Numbered from the stretch's first letter, positions 11,501 to 23,167 are shown. The stretch: DNA of 64,000 nucleotides from Ulva prolifera (GCA_023078555.1 CM041204.1:4742430-4806429), one strand, 5' to 3'. Notes: a model not told the origin generated them from the sequence alone. Translations and numbers: made by a program.

Positions 11501-14286
11501 CGCAACAAGATGACCAGTGGGTAGCGTAATCAAGTGCGAAGCGACTGGCCAGCGCAATAGGCGCTTTTGGGGATCGGAGCGCTGTGGGCACACGCGATTC
11601 CGGAGCACTTGTGCGGATGACACCCACGAGACGCTGACATACAGTGGCATCTGAATTGCGTTATTGTGAGACTTGTTGGCCATCGTCGGAGGTATCGCTC
11701 CAGCTCAGCTTCGCGGGACCGTGTCGCCTGAGGCATATCCGATGACAGCGACAGCTGACACCTGTGCATCATCCAAAGGCAAACAGACTGATGAAGTACA
11801 GATTCTGGGTAACGGAGTAGCATTGCATCCGACAATCGCGAACAGGACTTCATGCGGTTTCACGCATTGTTTCCCTGCGGTGAGTTGTCATTAATGTTGT
11901 CGTGATGCATCATGCGCTGAGAACAATCCACACAGCGAAAATCAAGCTTAAGGGCCTCGGCAGTAGCTTGGCACTTCACTTATGTGCGCGACGTCATCTG
12001 TATGTCTGCTCCGCAACGGCAAGAGTGGCATCTACGTGTGCACATGAGTCCACAATTCGGCCCCAATGAGCACGTACAGCACAATTTTATTACGGAACGC
12101 GAAATAATACGAAGCTCGACCCCACGTGCTGTAGACTTGTGCCATTGGCGTCGTGTTGCATCTGTTCGCTGCGGCCCGACGTACGCAGCTGCAACAAGGC
12201 AAGCCAAAGGCACAGCATCAAGGGCACGGCACCGAAGTGGATTTGAATGGCACAATAATAACATCATAATAGTTTAAAATATGCATGCTCTCGCTGTCGG
12301 ACACCCGGGTCGGTACGTAAACCAGACTGCCGCGCATTTGACCACGTCGCACATTTCCAAACGATGCCGGGCGGTGGTGGTACAAGCCCGAGTCTCACCT
12401 GTTGCAACAATGACCGGAGCTGAGGTCCACAATACTGACCTCCTGATGATCTTTCCGACATCTCTCGGAGTTGCTATCGCTGGCGAGTGCAGTGTGTGAC
12501 GTGTGCCGCTCCAAGGATGCCCCAGTAAGTATATTCAAACCCTTCATCAAGCGTAAGCGGAGAGGGACCAAAGATGCACGGTTTGTCTGCTCTATGTTTG
12601 CTCCAATGCCGGATTTTCCATCAACACGCAGTGGTAGATGCCCCGCAACTCGGACGAATCGATGGCGAATTTGGACCGCCATGCCGCGCCATGCACCGCA
12701 AACATCAACCACCCATGTACCACCCATGTGTATGTCTACCACCGTGACAACAAAGCATCACGTCCGTACCGTGGTTGGCTGTGTCATTTAAATCTCTGTA
12801 ATCCATCTTTTGCATCAAGAACAGACTCCCGCCAATCGTAATATTGCAACAGGCCTGTTTGTGCATGCCCGGACTGCAGAAATGCACGCGTGCACTGCGG
12901 ACCTACTAGCAGCGTTACAGAAAGTGATTACAGATCTCGAAGAGAAGAGGGTACAGACCAACATATCAGACCTATCTCATCTGAATCACTGTTCACACAC
13001 TCAGCCGCACTGGGTGGGTCGCCTGTACGGCAGCCCGTTGGCTACGCTGCGGATATGTGGGCAGGACCAAGGCTTGGGGCAGAGCCCCCTCCCCTCTCCT
13101 CCTGGTGGCCCAGCTGAGCAGCCTCGTGTTGGACCGCGCCTGGGGAGCGGCTGTGGCGCACACCGCGCATGGGGGCAGGGGTGGGTGTGTGTTACCAGGG
13201 CAAAGCCGGAGTGGTCAGTACCGCAGCAGCCGAACCCGAAAATGGCGCTCAATCACAGCATGGCAGACACCCACCGAACATGCACCCCACACCCACGCAC
13301 CCCGCTAATCTGCCCCAAACACCCGCAGCCCCGGGCCCTCACGCAAAACGACCCCGCCGCCCGCGCAGCCGCGTTGGTTCAAGCTGCCAGCCCGGCCGTT
13401 GCCGGCCCAACGCGGAAGCCGCCACGGGGGCTTCCGCGTTGGGCCGGCAACGGCCGGGCTGGCAGCTTTGGACCATCAGTGAAGAGTGAATGCGCTGGAA
13501 CGAACACAGTGCCAGACGTGGAATCTCTCGCAGAGACCGCTTGTGGTCCTGTGTCATGACTGCAGTGGTCGGCTCCGCTGTGGCTTAAGCGTTGTTCTGC
13601 TACATGTGTATATATACACATGTATAGTACCTGCCTCAGGCTCTAAAACCTTGTCCTCATTACAGCCGGCCGATCTTCGAACGGGGCTCAAGACACGCAA
13701 CACAATGAGCTCTCCTGAAGCAGTTTCCATACACAGCCAGACTACAGCATTACCCCGCTGCAACGACACAGACAGCAAGCGCGGCTATCGACGACTCGAC
13801 AGTGGTCCGCTGGCATGGACGTCCGCTGGCATGACAGCCACATTGAAGATCAGGTGCGCAGCTGCAGCTGTGCCACACGTCAGACTGTGACGGTCCAAGC
13901 TTGACGTTTGGACCGCAGCATGCCTCTGAGGTTGCTGCGGCCGCGACTGTCGCGACAGTGTCGCGTTGTCGGGAGCTCCTATGATTGCCTGCACGCGCCA
14001 TCGTGTCCTTCCGGATCCTTAGAGTCTGCACAGATAGCGGTCTCCTGGAGTATGTCTGAGTTTTCAACCGCGGAATCCGCAAACCTGTGCCGATGAGTAA
14101 CTATGACGCTCCAGACAGGTGAAGCAACCACCGATCGCCTCGTGCGCGAACAGCTCCCTGAGTGCATGGGATGGCGCCTCCGACATGATAGTGGCGTAAG
14201 CGCTGTGGTGTGGCTGAGGTATCGGTGGTAAGATAACTCTGCTAACATGTTATATATAACACCACGCGTAACCGCTGCCCGCCGTC
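11501..14286. other. No confident gene; contains a perfect hairpin and a LINE-tail-like block
   Basis: No coherent exon chain is recognised. The stretch may be intron or 5' region of the first TKL kinase. It contains the inverted repeat at 13381-13468 and, at about 13187-13210, a minus-oriented block resembling the 3' tail of the LINE at 58-62.7 kb. Confidence 0.4.
13381..13468. repeat. Perfect inverted repeat, 40-bp arms, 8-nt loop
   Basis: Arms 13381-13420 and 13429-13468 are exact reverse complements. The spacer is GCCACGGG. The arms are about 70% GC and start with AAGCTGCCAGCCCGG. Pairing stops abruptly at both outer ends. Transcribed from either strand it would form a very stable hairpin; as DNA it could extrude a cruciform. 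No gene is recognised around it. Confidence 0.95.
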
Positions 14287-15214
14287 CTACGAAAGACCAT
14301 GCACTGCATAGAAGAATCTGCCACGCGATATGCTACACCGGCGAGCTTCCACATCCCCAATAATCTTGCTTGCCTTCACAGTGGGCACTTGGGCTGAGCA
14401 ACAGGCCCTCATCGGAGAGGCTGTAGCGTTGTCAGATGTATTGTTGCAGAACAGTCCCGGCTGCCCACTCGATGCTGAGTTATATGCTCTCACACAAATT
14501 AAATTCCCTGTCCAAGCATCTCTTGCAGGTCTGCATTGGTTTGCCTCCATCTCAAGTTCAGCACGGCTACTTCCTTAAGTGCACGCCAAGCTGAATTGAC
14601 TGCCTCTTGATTGATCACAGAAGTTGCCTGGTTACAGAAGACCTACACACCCGGAGCACCACAGTGGTGGATGAGTGCAGGCAGTATGCGTGCACACATA
14701 GCCATGTAGCTGCCAAACATATCTGTCACCATCTCCTGTGCTTGACAATTGCACACAATGGCGAATAGTCTTGAAAATGTGTAGTTGTCCAAATTCGACG
14801 AGGACATTGCCGAGTAAATGATATGAGAATCTTCTCCTTTTCTCCCCTGCTTACATCTGAGGCAGGTAGGGGAGATGTCATTTGTGGGGGGGTTCTCTGG
14901 GGCTCTGATGTGCATCAAGGCAATGCTCGAGACATGAGGCATGCATGTAAAGCCAGCATCGTTGCTCGATCTTCAAAACACACCGCTGACTGGCCCTTTC
15001 ACTAGATGCGCATGCGCAGCATGGAGACTGCGTCTATGTGCAGCAGACATGCGTCCAAGCCTCCTTGCTCTCCCCACACAGCCTGGTCTGTGATGGTTAC
15101 AGCAGTCCACCAGGGCATCAGCGCTTCCACAAGCAAGCCGACACTCCCCTTGGAAGCGACCGACACCATCAGCTCACAAGCAGCACTGTCCACAACCTCC
15201 GAAAACTTCAGCAC
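14287..15214 (-). CDS. Candidate upstream exons of TKL kinase 1 (unrecognised domain)
   Basis: Three minus-strand open segments have protein-like composition: 15214-15002 (helical, with SEVVDSAACELMVSVAS), about 14850-14643 (Cys-containing, with FAIVCNCQAQEMVTDMFG) and 14550-14287 (Cys-rich, with FCNNTSDNATAS, which holds two N-glycosylation sequons). Plausible GT donors and TGCAG acceptors flank them, but the phases were not fully reconciled. Position and strand would suit an N-terminal, possibly extracytoplasmic region of the kinase at 8.5-11.5 kb, which would make it receptor-like. No transmembrane segment linking them was found. They may instead form a separate small gene or be chance frames. 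Confidence 0.3.
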
Positions 15215-15813
15215 AAATTCAGCAAAATGAAATCATTTGTGAAAGCATATACGAAGAACTCATCTACTGCCCCTCCCCCCGCACGGGCTCATCAACACAA
15301 TCCCGCTCCTCGTATCTACTACCCTGCTCCCTCGCAGGATGATGAACACAAACCTGAAAAAGAAGCAGCAGGCTTGCAGTGTCGCTCCAGTGCTCCACAC
15401 CTGGTCGCCATACCGCCCCCACCGCTCCCATCGCAGTACACACCGTACTGGAAGTGTGCCAGACGTGGCAATGCTGGCAGCACTGGACGGCTGCATGCAA
15501 CAACGCCTCACATCCTTCCATCTCACTCGGACATGTCTCTAGCCAAACCTCCCTCCCGACATCACCATCGCTCTCGGTCCACACTCGCCTGCTCAAGCTG
15601 TTCACGATGCAGCCACCCGCAACCCTGATGCCCCGCGCCGCATTTCACTGAGATAACCTATCATTCTGCCGCACCCCTCATGGTGCCACCGAGCGCATCT
15701 ACAGCCGCCGCCTCACAGCACCGGCGCGCTGCAGGCAGCAGTTGCTTCATAACAGCACGCGCTTTCACTAGTTTACCCCCCTGCGCACCGCGGGGGGCCG
15801 CCGCTGTGCTGCG
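15215..15813. other. Intergenic, 3' flank of TKL kinase 2
   Basis: No gene motif. Its right edge directly follows the minus-strand stop codon at 15814, so it probably contains that gene's 3' UTR. Confidence 0.4.
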
Positions 15814-18800
15814 CTACCGCTCTCCAGCCTCTTCAATGCTGCGGCAGATGCCGCCTTCGCCGATCCCATCGTCGTACCGCCCACTCCGCAGCGGCTGCGC
15901 CTTGCACAGCCGGCCCTCGCTCCCCGGCCCCCCTAGCTTCCGCAGCAGCCCCACAACGCTGCGCCCATCCTGAGGAGAATCTGCTGCCGCCACGCTGCTT
16001 GGCTTGCTGAGAATGGGAGACGCAGGTATGTCTTGCGGACATGACGGAACAAACGGCCGCACGCCGCGCTGAGACACCGCCCGTACACCACGCTGAGAGG
16101 CGGTGCGGGACCCTGGCGCATCAATAGCCTGCAAGGAGTCCACTGACCCGGAGCGCGGTCGCCCCCCCACATGGGTCCCTTCCCCACCGCCCACCAGCGC
16201 GAGTGGCCCCGAATCGACCCCCTCCAGACTGGGCCGTCGCGACTTGCTCGTGCTGCAGTCGCGGCTCTTCAGCCGACGCAGTGCCAACATAGAACCCCAG
16301 CCCTTGATCCTGTTCCACGCACGTGGTGGCGAGGAGGGCAGCTTGGCATCAACGGCAGGCCGCCGTGGCGCCGCGTCACGTGGGAGGCGTTCGATCAGCT
16401 TCTCTAGCTCTACAATTATCTCTGAGCAGGCTGGCCTACACGCATCTCGCCATGAGCATGTGGAATGTTCTCTTTCTCGTCTGCAGGAGAGAGAATACAG
16501 CGGAGCACACATGGTGGGGTGGGCCTGTCGGCCTGTCAACAGGCTGGCACACATGCAAGGCCTACGGAAGACCACAGGCAATTCTTATGGCACACCAACA
16601 AGCGGCATTCTGAGTGCGATCCGACCCACCTTCAGCCCACAGTATACAGCATTTGCCACTGACACCCACTGGCAAAGCCATGAATGTACCAAACAGAAGA
16701 ACATCCACACGCATTCGCTCGGCGAAAGCTTCAGAGTTCGCACCGCGAAGGCGCGTCTGAGGACCAGCATCGCCGCACCAGCGCCTGCGCCTCTGCGAGC
16801 ACTGCCCGTTCGGCAGCAGGCACCGCCTCTGCCGCGGCCGGCGGCCACTGTGGGCGCAGGCCGTCACGTGCGGCGCACACGACCGCGTCTCGGGCCTCCA
16901 TGTCCGCAAACGGCCGGCGGCCGGCGAGCATCTCATACATGACCATTGCAAGCGAGTACACGTCGGCCTTCGCGTTGTAGGGTTCGCGGCGAAAGATCTC
17001 CCCAGCCATGAACACGTGAGACCCCGTTCCTCCGGTCATCTTGAACATGTGCTCCACCAGTAGCGTCTTGTCTGCATGCAGAGCGGCGACTCAGCACCGG
17101 GCGAGATGCGCATAGAAGGAGACGGGACAGCGCGACAGAAATCACAGAGCAGCAGGGTTCTGCGCATGCTGAAGCACACCGGACGCAGAGCCAGCCCGCA
17201 TAGTGGCAGTGGGGTCCCGGCAGGAGCACGGGCCCTGGGCACTGCCATGCGCCGGCAGTGGTGCCATGCTCGCCGCGCTCGTGCTGGGCATGACCTGGGG
17301 CCCAGCAGGCATGCAGCGGCTGCAGCCACCGCTGGCCGGCAGGATGGACGTTACATCCCGCGACAGCCCAAAGTCGGTGAGCTTCGCCACGCCAGTCTCC
17401 AAGAGAGGATCCGCCTGCATGCGACACGCACTGGGTCAGCAGGTGCGGGTTTGTAGAGTGCTGGGCGGCGACTGCGCAGCCTGCTGTGGTGGCCGGTGGC
17501 GCCGGAGCTGGAATGCGATCATGACAACACGTGCAACGTACAGGTGCGGGAGCGGAGCGGACAGGCCCGCAGCAATGCGCATGCAAGGCGCGGGTTCAGG
17601 CACGTACCCGGCCCATTCCCGCCTTCGTTAGCATGATGTTGGAGGGCTTGAGGTCGCGGTGGATGATGGCGTGGGGGTTTGCGAGGTGCAGGTAGTTGAG
17701 CCCCCGGGCGCAGTCAAGCGAGATCTCGAGCGACCGCCGCAGCGGCGGCAGCGGCCGCGCCTGCAGCGCGTCGGCGAGGGAACCCCCCTCCATCACCTCG
17801 CTGACGATGGTGACCGGGTTCTTGCTCGTGCATGCACCGAGGAACTGCACGATGTTGGGGTGGTGGATGCGGCGGAGCACGGTCACCTCGGCCGCAAGCT
17901 GCTCCTGGTTCAGCTTCTGAGAAGCTTTCACCACCTGCACACATTCTTGCACTTCAGCGCCTGCAAGCATCACCTCCTGCCCGCGTCGCAAGCCTCAGCA
18001 ATGGACAACACAAAGGACAGATTTGCCGACTAGCCACCTGGTGTGCCGTCGCTCAGTACGGCACTACAGCGCGTCTGAGCTGAGTCTGTGCTGACTCGAA
18101 AATGTGCTGAATCGACGCAACACAGGTCGTCGCACAACCCGAGGCAACAAAGCTAGCGCCCATGGGCTGCTGTTTGTTGCCCGCCATGGGTTACCATGTA
18201 TGCACACACAGACCTGCATCTGCGATGTGCCTCACTGCAGCTGTCCTTCCCGCATATGCGGACTGGCAGCTTGCCAGCGTCGCCGCTGCTCTCCAAGTGT
18301 CGGCTGCAGCATGCCGTGCCTTGTGCATGTTATGGTGCTGCGTTACATTTTGGCGATTTCGCAGATATGGGATTGTGCCCGCGGTCCCGACACATGGGTG
18401 CATGCACTGTCAAATGGTTCACGAAACAGCTGTAGGCACCTCGGCCGCAAGCTGCTCCTGGTTCAGCTTCTGAGAAGCTTTCACCACCTGCACACATTCT
18501 TGCACTTCAGCGCCTGCAAGCATCACCTCCTGCCCGCGTCGCAAGCCTCAGCAATGGACAACACAAAGGACAGATTTGCCGACTAGCCACCTGGTGTGCC
18601 GTCGCTCAGTACGGCACTACAGCGCGTCTGAGCTGAGTCTGTGCTGACTCGAAAATGTGCTGAATCGACGCAACACAGGTCGTCGCACAACCCGAGGCAA
18701 CAAAGCTAGCGCCCATGGGCTGCTGTTTGTTGCCCGCCATGGGTTACCATGTATGCACACACAGACCTGCATCTGCGATGTGCCTCACTGCAGCTGTCCT

Positions 18801-19605
18801 TCCCGCATATGCGGACTGGCAGCTTGCCAGCGTCGCCGCTGCTCTCCAAGTGTCGGCTGCAGCATGCCGTGCCTTGTGCATGTTATGGTGCTGCGTTACA
18901 TTTTGGCGATTTCGCAGATATGGGATTGTGCCCGCGGTCCCGACACATGGGTGCATGCACTGTCAAATGGTTCACGAAACAGCTGTAGGGCTACACTAGA
19001 ATGGGGTGCCAAGCGCAGCTCAGGGCATGTAGGGCTGGGTGTGAATTCATATTGTGCAAGTTTGTTCTGTACGATGTTCACTTCTCAGGGCTGTTCTGTA
19101 CCAATGCAAAAACCCACAATGTACTCGCTACGGCCCAAGAGCTTTCCTGTGCAATTCTGGCGCGTCGGGACGGTTTGGGACATGCTGAGGTTTGTGTATG
19201 CAAAGACGTGGTTCAGCCTGTCACTGTGCAGCAGAAGGCCTGCTGCTGGGCACAACTATGCCCTGGACTACATAGAGAACATCATGGGAGGCCGACGTCA
19301 GGCCGGGCTGGACACTGTCAGTGTGTGAGTGAGATCTGCTACATAATGAATGAGCCAGAACACACCTTGATTGCGACTGGAGTGCCATTCCATTTGCCTT
19401 TGTAAACCATGCCAAACTCACCTTCGCCCAGCACTGCTGCGAGAGTGAGCTCATCTGGAGAGATTTCCCATTCTGCTGCGTGACTGTGCCCCAAGGCGCT
19501 GTCACCTGGAGCTGAGGGTGCTTGCTCTTTTGCTGAGAGCGCATGCTGGCCTGTAGCCATCAGGACCTGGACCCCAACTCGATTCACCTGCAGACAGACT
19601 TTCAT
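15814..19605 (-). CDS. TKL (Raf-like) Ser/Thr protein kinase 2
   Basis: Same five-exon architecture as the neighbour at 8.5-11.5 kb: about 19588-19366, 17934-17608, 17414-17180, 17071-16744 and 16435-15814, with identical intron positions and phases (0, 0, 1, 2). Exon 1 has LGEGEFGMVYKG and VAIK. Exon 2 has HPNIVQFLGAC, GGSLADAL and HRDLKPSN. Exon 3 has LTDFGLSR plus an insertion of about 60 residues. Exon 4 has MTGGTGSHVFMAGEI and DVYSLAMVMYEML. Exon 5 gives RPACSEIIVELEKL and a Ser/Arg-rich tail. The catalytic Lys, HRD and DFG are intact, and APE is again AGE, a shared derived change. Intron 1 (17935-19365) is unusually long because a 553-bp segment covering the start of exon 2 is duplicated in tandem. 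The 5' end is unresolved; the CAG acceptor at 19589 suggests further upstream exons. Confidence 0.88.
17884..18436. repeat. Tandem duplication, copy 1 (553 bp)
   Basis: This 553-bp unit is followed immediately by an identical copy at 18437-18989. I saw no difference between the copies in the bases compared. It includes the first 51 bp of exon 2 of TKL kinase 2 (17934-17884) plus adjacent intron 1 sequence. The junction reads CTGTAGG|CACCTCGG. Confidence 0.95.
18437..18989. repeat. Tandem duplication, copy 2 (553 bp), with orphan exon start
   Basis: Identical to 17884-18436. On the minus strand it carries a second copy of the exon 2 acceptor and the first 17 codons (VVKASQKL...) at 18487-18438, cut off at the duplication junction. 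A GTGCCT sequence immediately follows the truncated exon copy, so a pseudo-exon of about 50 nt with usable splice signals is conceivable. Inclusion would disrupt the reading frame or insert a duplicated helix C segment. Confidence 0.95.
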
Positions 19606-21070
19606 GCGAATAGCTGCTTCATAATAGGACAGATCTGCTGACTGCTGACAACCCGGTATGACTGGGCCCCAGAGGCTGCAGGTCGAGCGTGGTCACGACC
19701 AGGCAACCCAAGCCCAAAACACACCGCAACATAAATAGTGCATCAGCGTTGCATCGCAGGGATGGAGATTCGCCGGCTACTGCTTCAATGCAGGTTGACG
19801 ACCGGATATGCAAATCTTTGCTTTCAATTCGACCACTCTACGCAGCACCAAAGACTGTAGCAGTCCGATAGCAGTATAACAATGATGTACAGAACAATAA
19901 TGGAGTGCGTTTTTTTTGTTTGCGTGCGAGACGAGTCACTCAGTTCACGGCGCAAGCGACCTCTGGCGCCACCACGTAAAGGGCGCCGGGACCAGGCACT
20001 CCTGAGAGGCCTTGACGTACGCTCATCCCTACACCAAGCACACGCCAGCAAAGCTAGCGAGGCCTCACTCGGCTTGATTCTATTGTATAGTTACTGCATA
20101 CGTCTCTCGTTCGCGGTCCTTCAAAGGAAGCTCTCGTTACGAGAGTCCCTAGTCACCACAAAGGATGCCGAGGCAGTACACGAGCAGCATGTGAATATGC
20201 TGCTTTGCGTATATGTACCGTAGTGCGTGGGGAAAAGCTGCTGTAGAGAAATTGCACTCTTTGAAGCCGCGTCGTTGGTCACTGATCAGCACCATGATCA
20301 GCAATCAGGCTTCCAGCCAGCGCCGCTACCGAGCAAGGGCATTCACCACGCTAGACACAACAAGTCCACGCACATAAGACACAACATTGCCAATCTCGCG
20401 CATTATGGCGGTGATTGACTTGCAATGGGCAGAACGCACTTGCTTGCCGTAAGTGCTTCGGGACTTGTGAGCAGGTGAAACCCCGCCTGCAGCGGCTGTA
20501 TGGCTCTCACTCCCTTCAGAATTGACTTGAGCTCTAACTATCTGGCATTTTAAAGACGAGGCAATGTCAGCGTACGATGACATTTGCCCGGAACGCAGGT
20601 TGTGAGCGATATCGAGGACCATATGTACAACGAAGGCAGTTAACGATGAAACACTCCATAACTCCGAACGGAAACTGAGGAAGCGCACTGCCGGCTTGCA
20701 CCTTAGCCGCGTGGAGGTGCTGCTTCTTGATGATGTATCAGCACTGGTGTCTTGTTCGCGGTATATCCCCACGCGTGGCCACGCATGAAGTACCAAGTAT
20801 CTCGAGATGGCAAACTTGCCATGCACGGGTAGTTCACCGCCAGCTGTCTGGCACGTCGGACGAGTCAGCCGCCAGTGCGGTTGCCGCGGCGCCCCTTGTA
20901 TTGATAGACGGCAAGCAGAATCTGACAGCAATTGCTGTCAGCAGTGCTAGACTGATCGGCCTATTGCCGTGATATGGCTTGTGTGCAGGCCTGCCACGTC
21001 GACGTCATGACGCGTCCCGCACCTGCTCGGAAAAGCTGCAGATCCACAGAACCTTATCACCACGCACCAC
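19606..21070. other. Upstream region of TKL kinase 2; one unassigned open frame
   Basis: A minus-strand open frame at 20326-20931 (201 codons) has balanced composition in its C-terminal half, for example LTAFVVHMVLDIAHNLRSG, with alternating hydrophobic residues that look helical. It could be an upstream exon of kinase 2, but no splice chain connects them and no domain is recognised. The rest of the stretch shows nothing. Confidence 0.3.
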
Positions 21071-21520
21071 CAGGGCTCTACAGGCCGGTTTTTTTCCTGT
21101 CGGGAAAACCGAAGCCGTACCCCTTTTTCGGTCGGGTTGGCCCCGATATGCAGCCTGCTGGATTTCGGGGTTTCCCGACGACCCCCTCAGGTTCCGTCAG
21201 GGGTGTCACAAATAAATTTCGGGTGATTTGTATTAGCATTATAAGAGTCACAAACAGAACAGGTCCAACAGTGAGCCTTATTGACCGGGCCTTGATATAC
21301 ATTCCATGAATACTGAAGCTGGCGATCGCGAACTTCTTTTCAGACAATCGTGGCATATCGCCTGAGCGTTCTGCAGTCATTTTCTTCGAACAACTGGCTT
21401 TGTTGCTGCCTAGATCGGCTGATGCAGAAGTTTCGGCCGTGCGCGTGCCCTTGACCAGTGAACCCGAACGAATTACGCAACGATATCAGCCTGTAGTTGA
21501 GTTCAGGCCGATCGGGTGCA
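21071..21520 (+). mobile_element. TIR element, copy A (non-autonomous DNA transposon-like)
   Basis: It starts with CAGGGCTCTACA and continues with T-rich sequence and CCCTTTTTCGGTCGGGTTGG. It is homologous, in inverted orientation, to the element at 23980-24559. Shared blocks include the segment near TTCTTCGAACAACTGGCTT and TGAACCCGAACGAAT. The right end is diverged or internally deleted and is placed approximately at the GCCGATCGGGTGCATG block. No transposase is encoded. Confidence 0.65.
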
Positions 21521-21904
21521 TGATTTGGAATCCTTGGGGTTGAAAATGTTGTTCAAGGTGCAACAGGCGCGGCGGTGCCACGCCAAGCATGCACAGAGGC
21601 CTGAGCGGCGGTCAAAACACAATGGAATTGCAAGTTGCAGTTGAATGCGATAGCGGTGCAATGAGCTGAAGCCGCGATGCCTACGCAATGCTCAGCTTCA
21701 ATTGCAGGTCTACTGAACATGGTTCAATGACTTGGCATTGGTGTGAGCTTTGGTGCAGGCGACCGCTCTGAACGAAAGATACATGTCTTTTGCTTGCGTA
21801 CGTGGGTCGACGGCGACGACGGTGCACCACGTGCCGTCGGGAATGACTGGCGATCACTTTCGTGTGGCTAAGGCACCTTGCCCATTGTAACGAACCCCGA
21901 CAGT

Positions 21905-21971
21905 CGTCTGCTTGCTTCTTTCGCGGTGATGCCCGCCTTGCTGCCTTTAAAAATTTGTCCTCGTAACACAT
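21905..21971 (+). mobile_element. 5'-truncated LINE 3' tail
   Basis: About 65 bp closely match the 3' end of the LINE at 62612-62670: CGTCTGCTTGCT, CTTTCGCGGTG, CTTGCTGCCTTT and GTAACACA appear in the same order. There are a few substitutions and a 5-nt A-rich insertion. Similarity stops sharply upstream, as expected for 5' truncation on reverse transcription. Confidence 0.7.
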
Positions 21972-22071
21972 CCCGATCGCGCATGCTAGCTATAGGTGCA
22001 CCCGTGCGTGTGTTGCAAGGACAGAGTTGGAGGTGCGGGTATACCTATACATACATATAGGTACAAGCGAC

Positions 22072-22092
22072 GAGCCCCCCTTCGGGGGGCTC
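22072..22092. repeat. Short GC hairpin (9-bp stem)
   Basis: GAGCCCCCC, spacer TTC, GGGGGGCTC. It sits at the left edge of the degenerate tandem array. No associated gene. Confidence 0.8.
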
Positions 22093-22127
22093 TTGCGCTT
22101 TGATACTCGAAGCTGAAGCATGAACCT

Positions 22128-22770
22128 CGATGCTGGCGGAGCGCTGCAGCAAGCGTGGCCAGAGGTGCATCGCAGCTGCGGCGCTCTGCTGCTCGATGCA
22201 TGGTGCTCCGAGTCGACGCTCAATGCGAGCGATTTCTGTCGCAGTAAATATAATGCATAAGTTATGATCAGAATATGTGATCGAAGCGGCCGCGTCCGTG
22301 GCGGAGCGCCGCTGAAAAGCTCGATAGCCAGTAGACGTGGCCAGAAGGGGGGCCCGAAGGGGGGCCTGTCGGTCCTCGACGCTTGAGAAGATTGATGCTT
22401 GAAGCCGATGCAAGTGATGCCTGACACCCTGAAAACAATGCAAATGCTACATTTAAGTTCTGTGATGCCTCGGCTGGCTCCGATGCGGTCGCATCCGTGG
22501 CGGAGCGCTGCAGCCAGCGTGGCCAGAGGTGCAGCGCTCTGCTGCGCGATGCGTCATGCTCGAAGCTCGATGCGATTCGTTTCTGATGCACTAAATACGA
22601 TGCTTTAAATTTAATTAAAATATGTGACGCCTCGGCTGCGTCAGAAGCGGCCGCATCCGTGGCGGAGCGCCGCTGAAAGGCGCGTAGCCAGAGGTGCAGC
22701 GCAACTTCGGCGCCCTACAGCGCTGCAGAGGAACGACGCGAACGCGAAGCGACCTGCGTCGCGGTGTTTC
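22128..22770 (+). repeat. Degenerate tandem array, four units of about 160-200 bp
   Basis: Units share a core resembling GCATCCGTGGCGGAGCGC followed by a GTGGCCAGAGGTGCAGCGC-like block and often CTCTGCTGCTCGATGC. Core anchors lie near 22134, 22299, 22498 and 22659. The spacing is 165, 199 and 161 bp, all on the plus strand. Units are diverged and separated by AT-rich spacers such as TTTAAATTTAATTAAAATATG. Not coding as far as I can tell. Confidence 0.75.
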
Positions 22771-22868
22771 TGGATGCAGATGCACAGATGCGAAGCCGAC
22801 GCCGAAGCCCCGACGCAGAGGCGAGGCCGGAACGGCGCAGCCGCCGGACAATCGATACATACATACAG

Positions 22869-22956
22869 TGATGCTGAATATGATACTTATGATACAGGAT
22901 GCTGAATATTATACTTATGATAGATACAGTGATGCTGAATATTCTACTTATGATTG
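22869..22956 (+). repeat. AT-rich tandem repeat, three units
   Basis: GATGCTGAATAT followed by ATACTTATGATA-type sequence is repeated three times with period about 28-34 bp, directly after the degenerate array. Confidence 0.85.
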
Positions 22957-23023
22957 CCCAAACATGGGCACCACACATTCACAGGTGGCCGGCGCGAGTG
23001 CTGACGTTGCGTGGGTTTGTTGG

Positions 23024-23055
23024 TGTGTTACAAGGACAAAGGCAGCAAGTCGGGC
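23024..23055 (-). mobile_element. LINE 3' tail fragment, inverted
   Basis: The reverse complement contains CGACTTGCTGCCTTTGTCC then TTGTAACACA, as at the 3' end of the LINE (about 62640-62670). Only about 30 bp are retained. Confidence 0.6.
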
Positions 23056-23167
23056 AAGTCGGGTTTGTTGGTGTGTGCTGCGTGTGGCTGGTTGTGCGTG
23101 TGTGTGGTGCGCCTCTTTGGATCCTGCGATGTTACGGCCGTAACACCGGTGACTGCCACCTGCCTTC

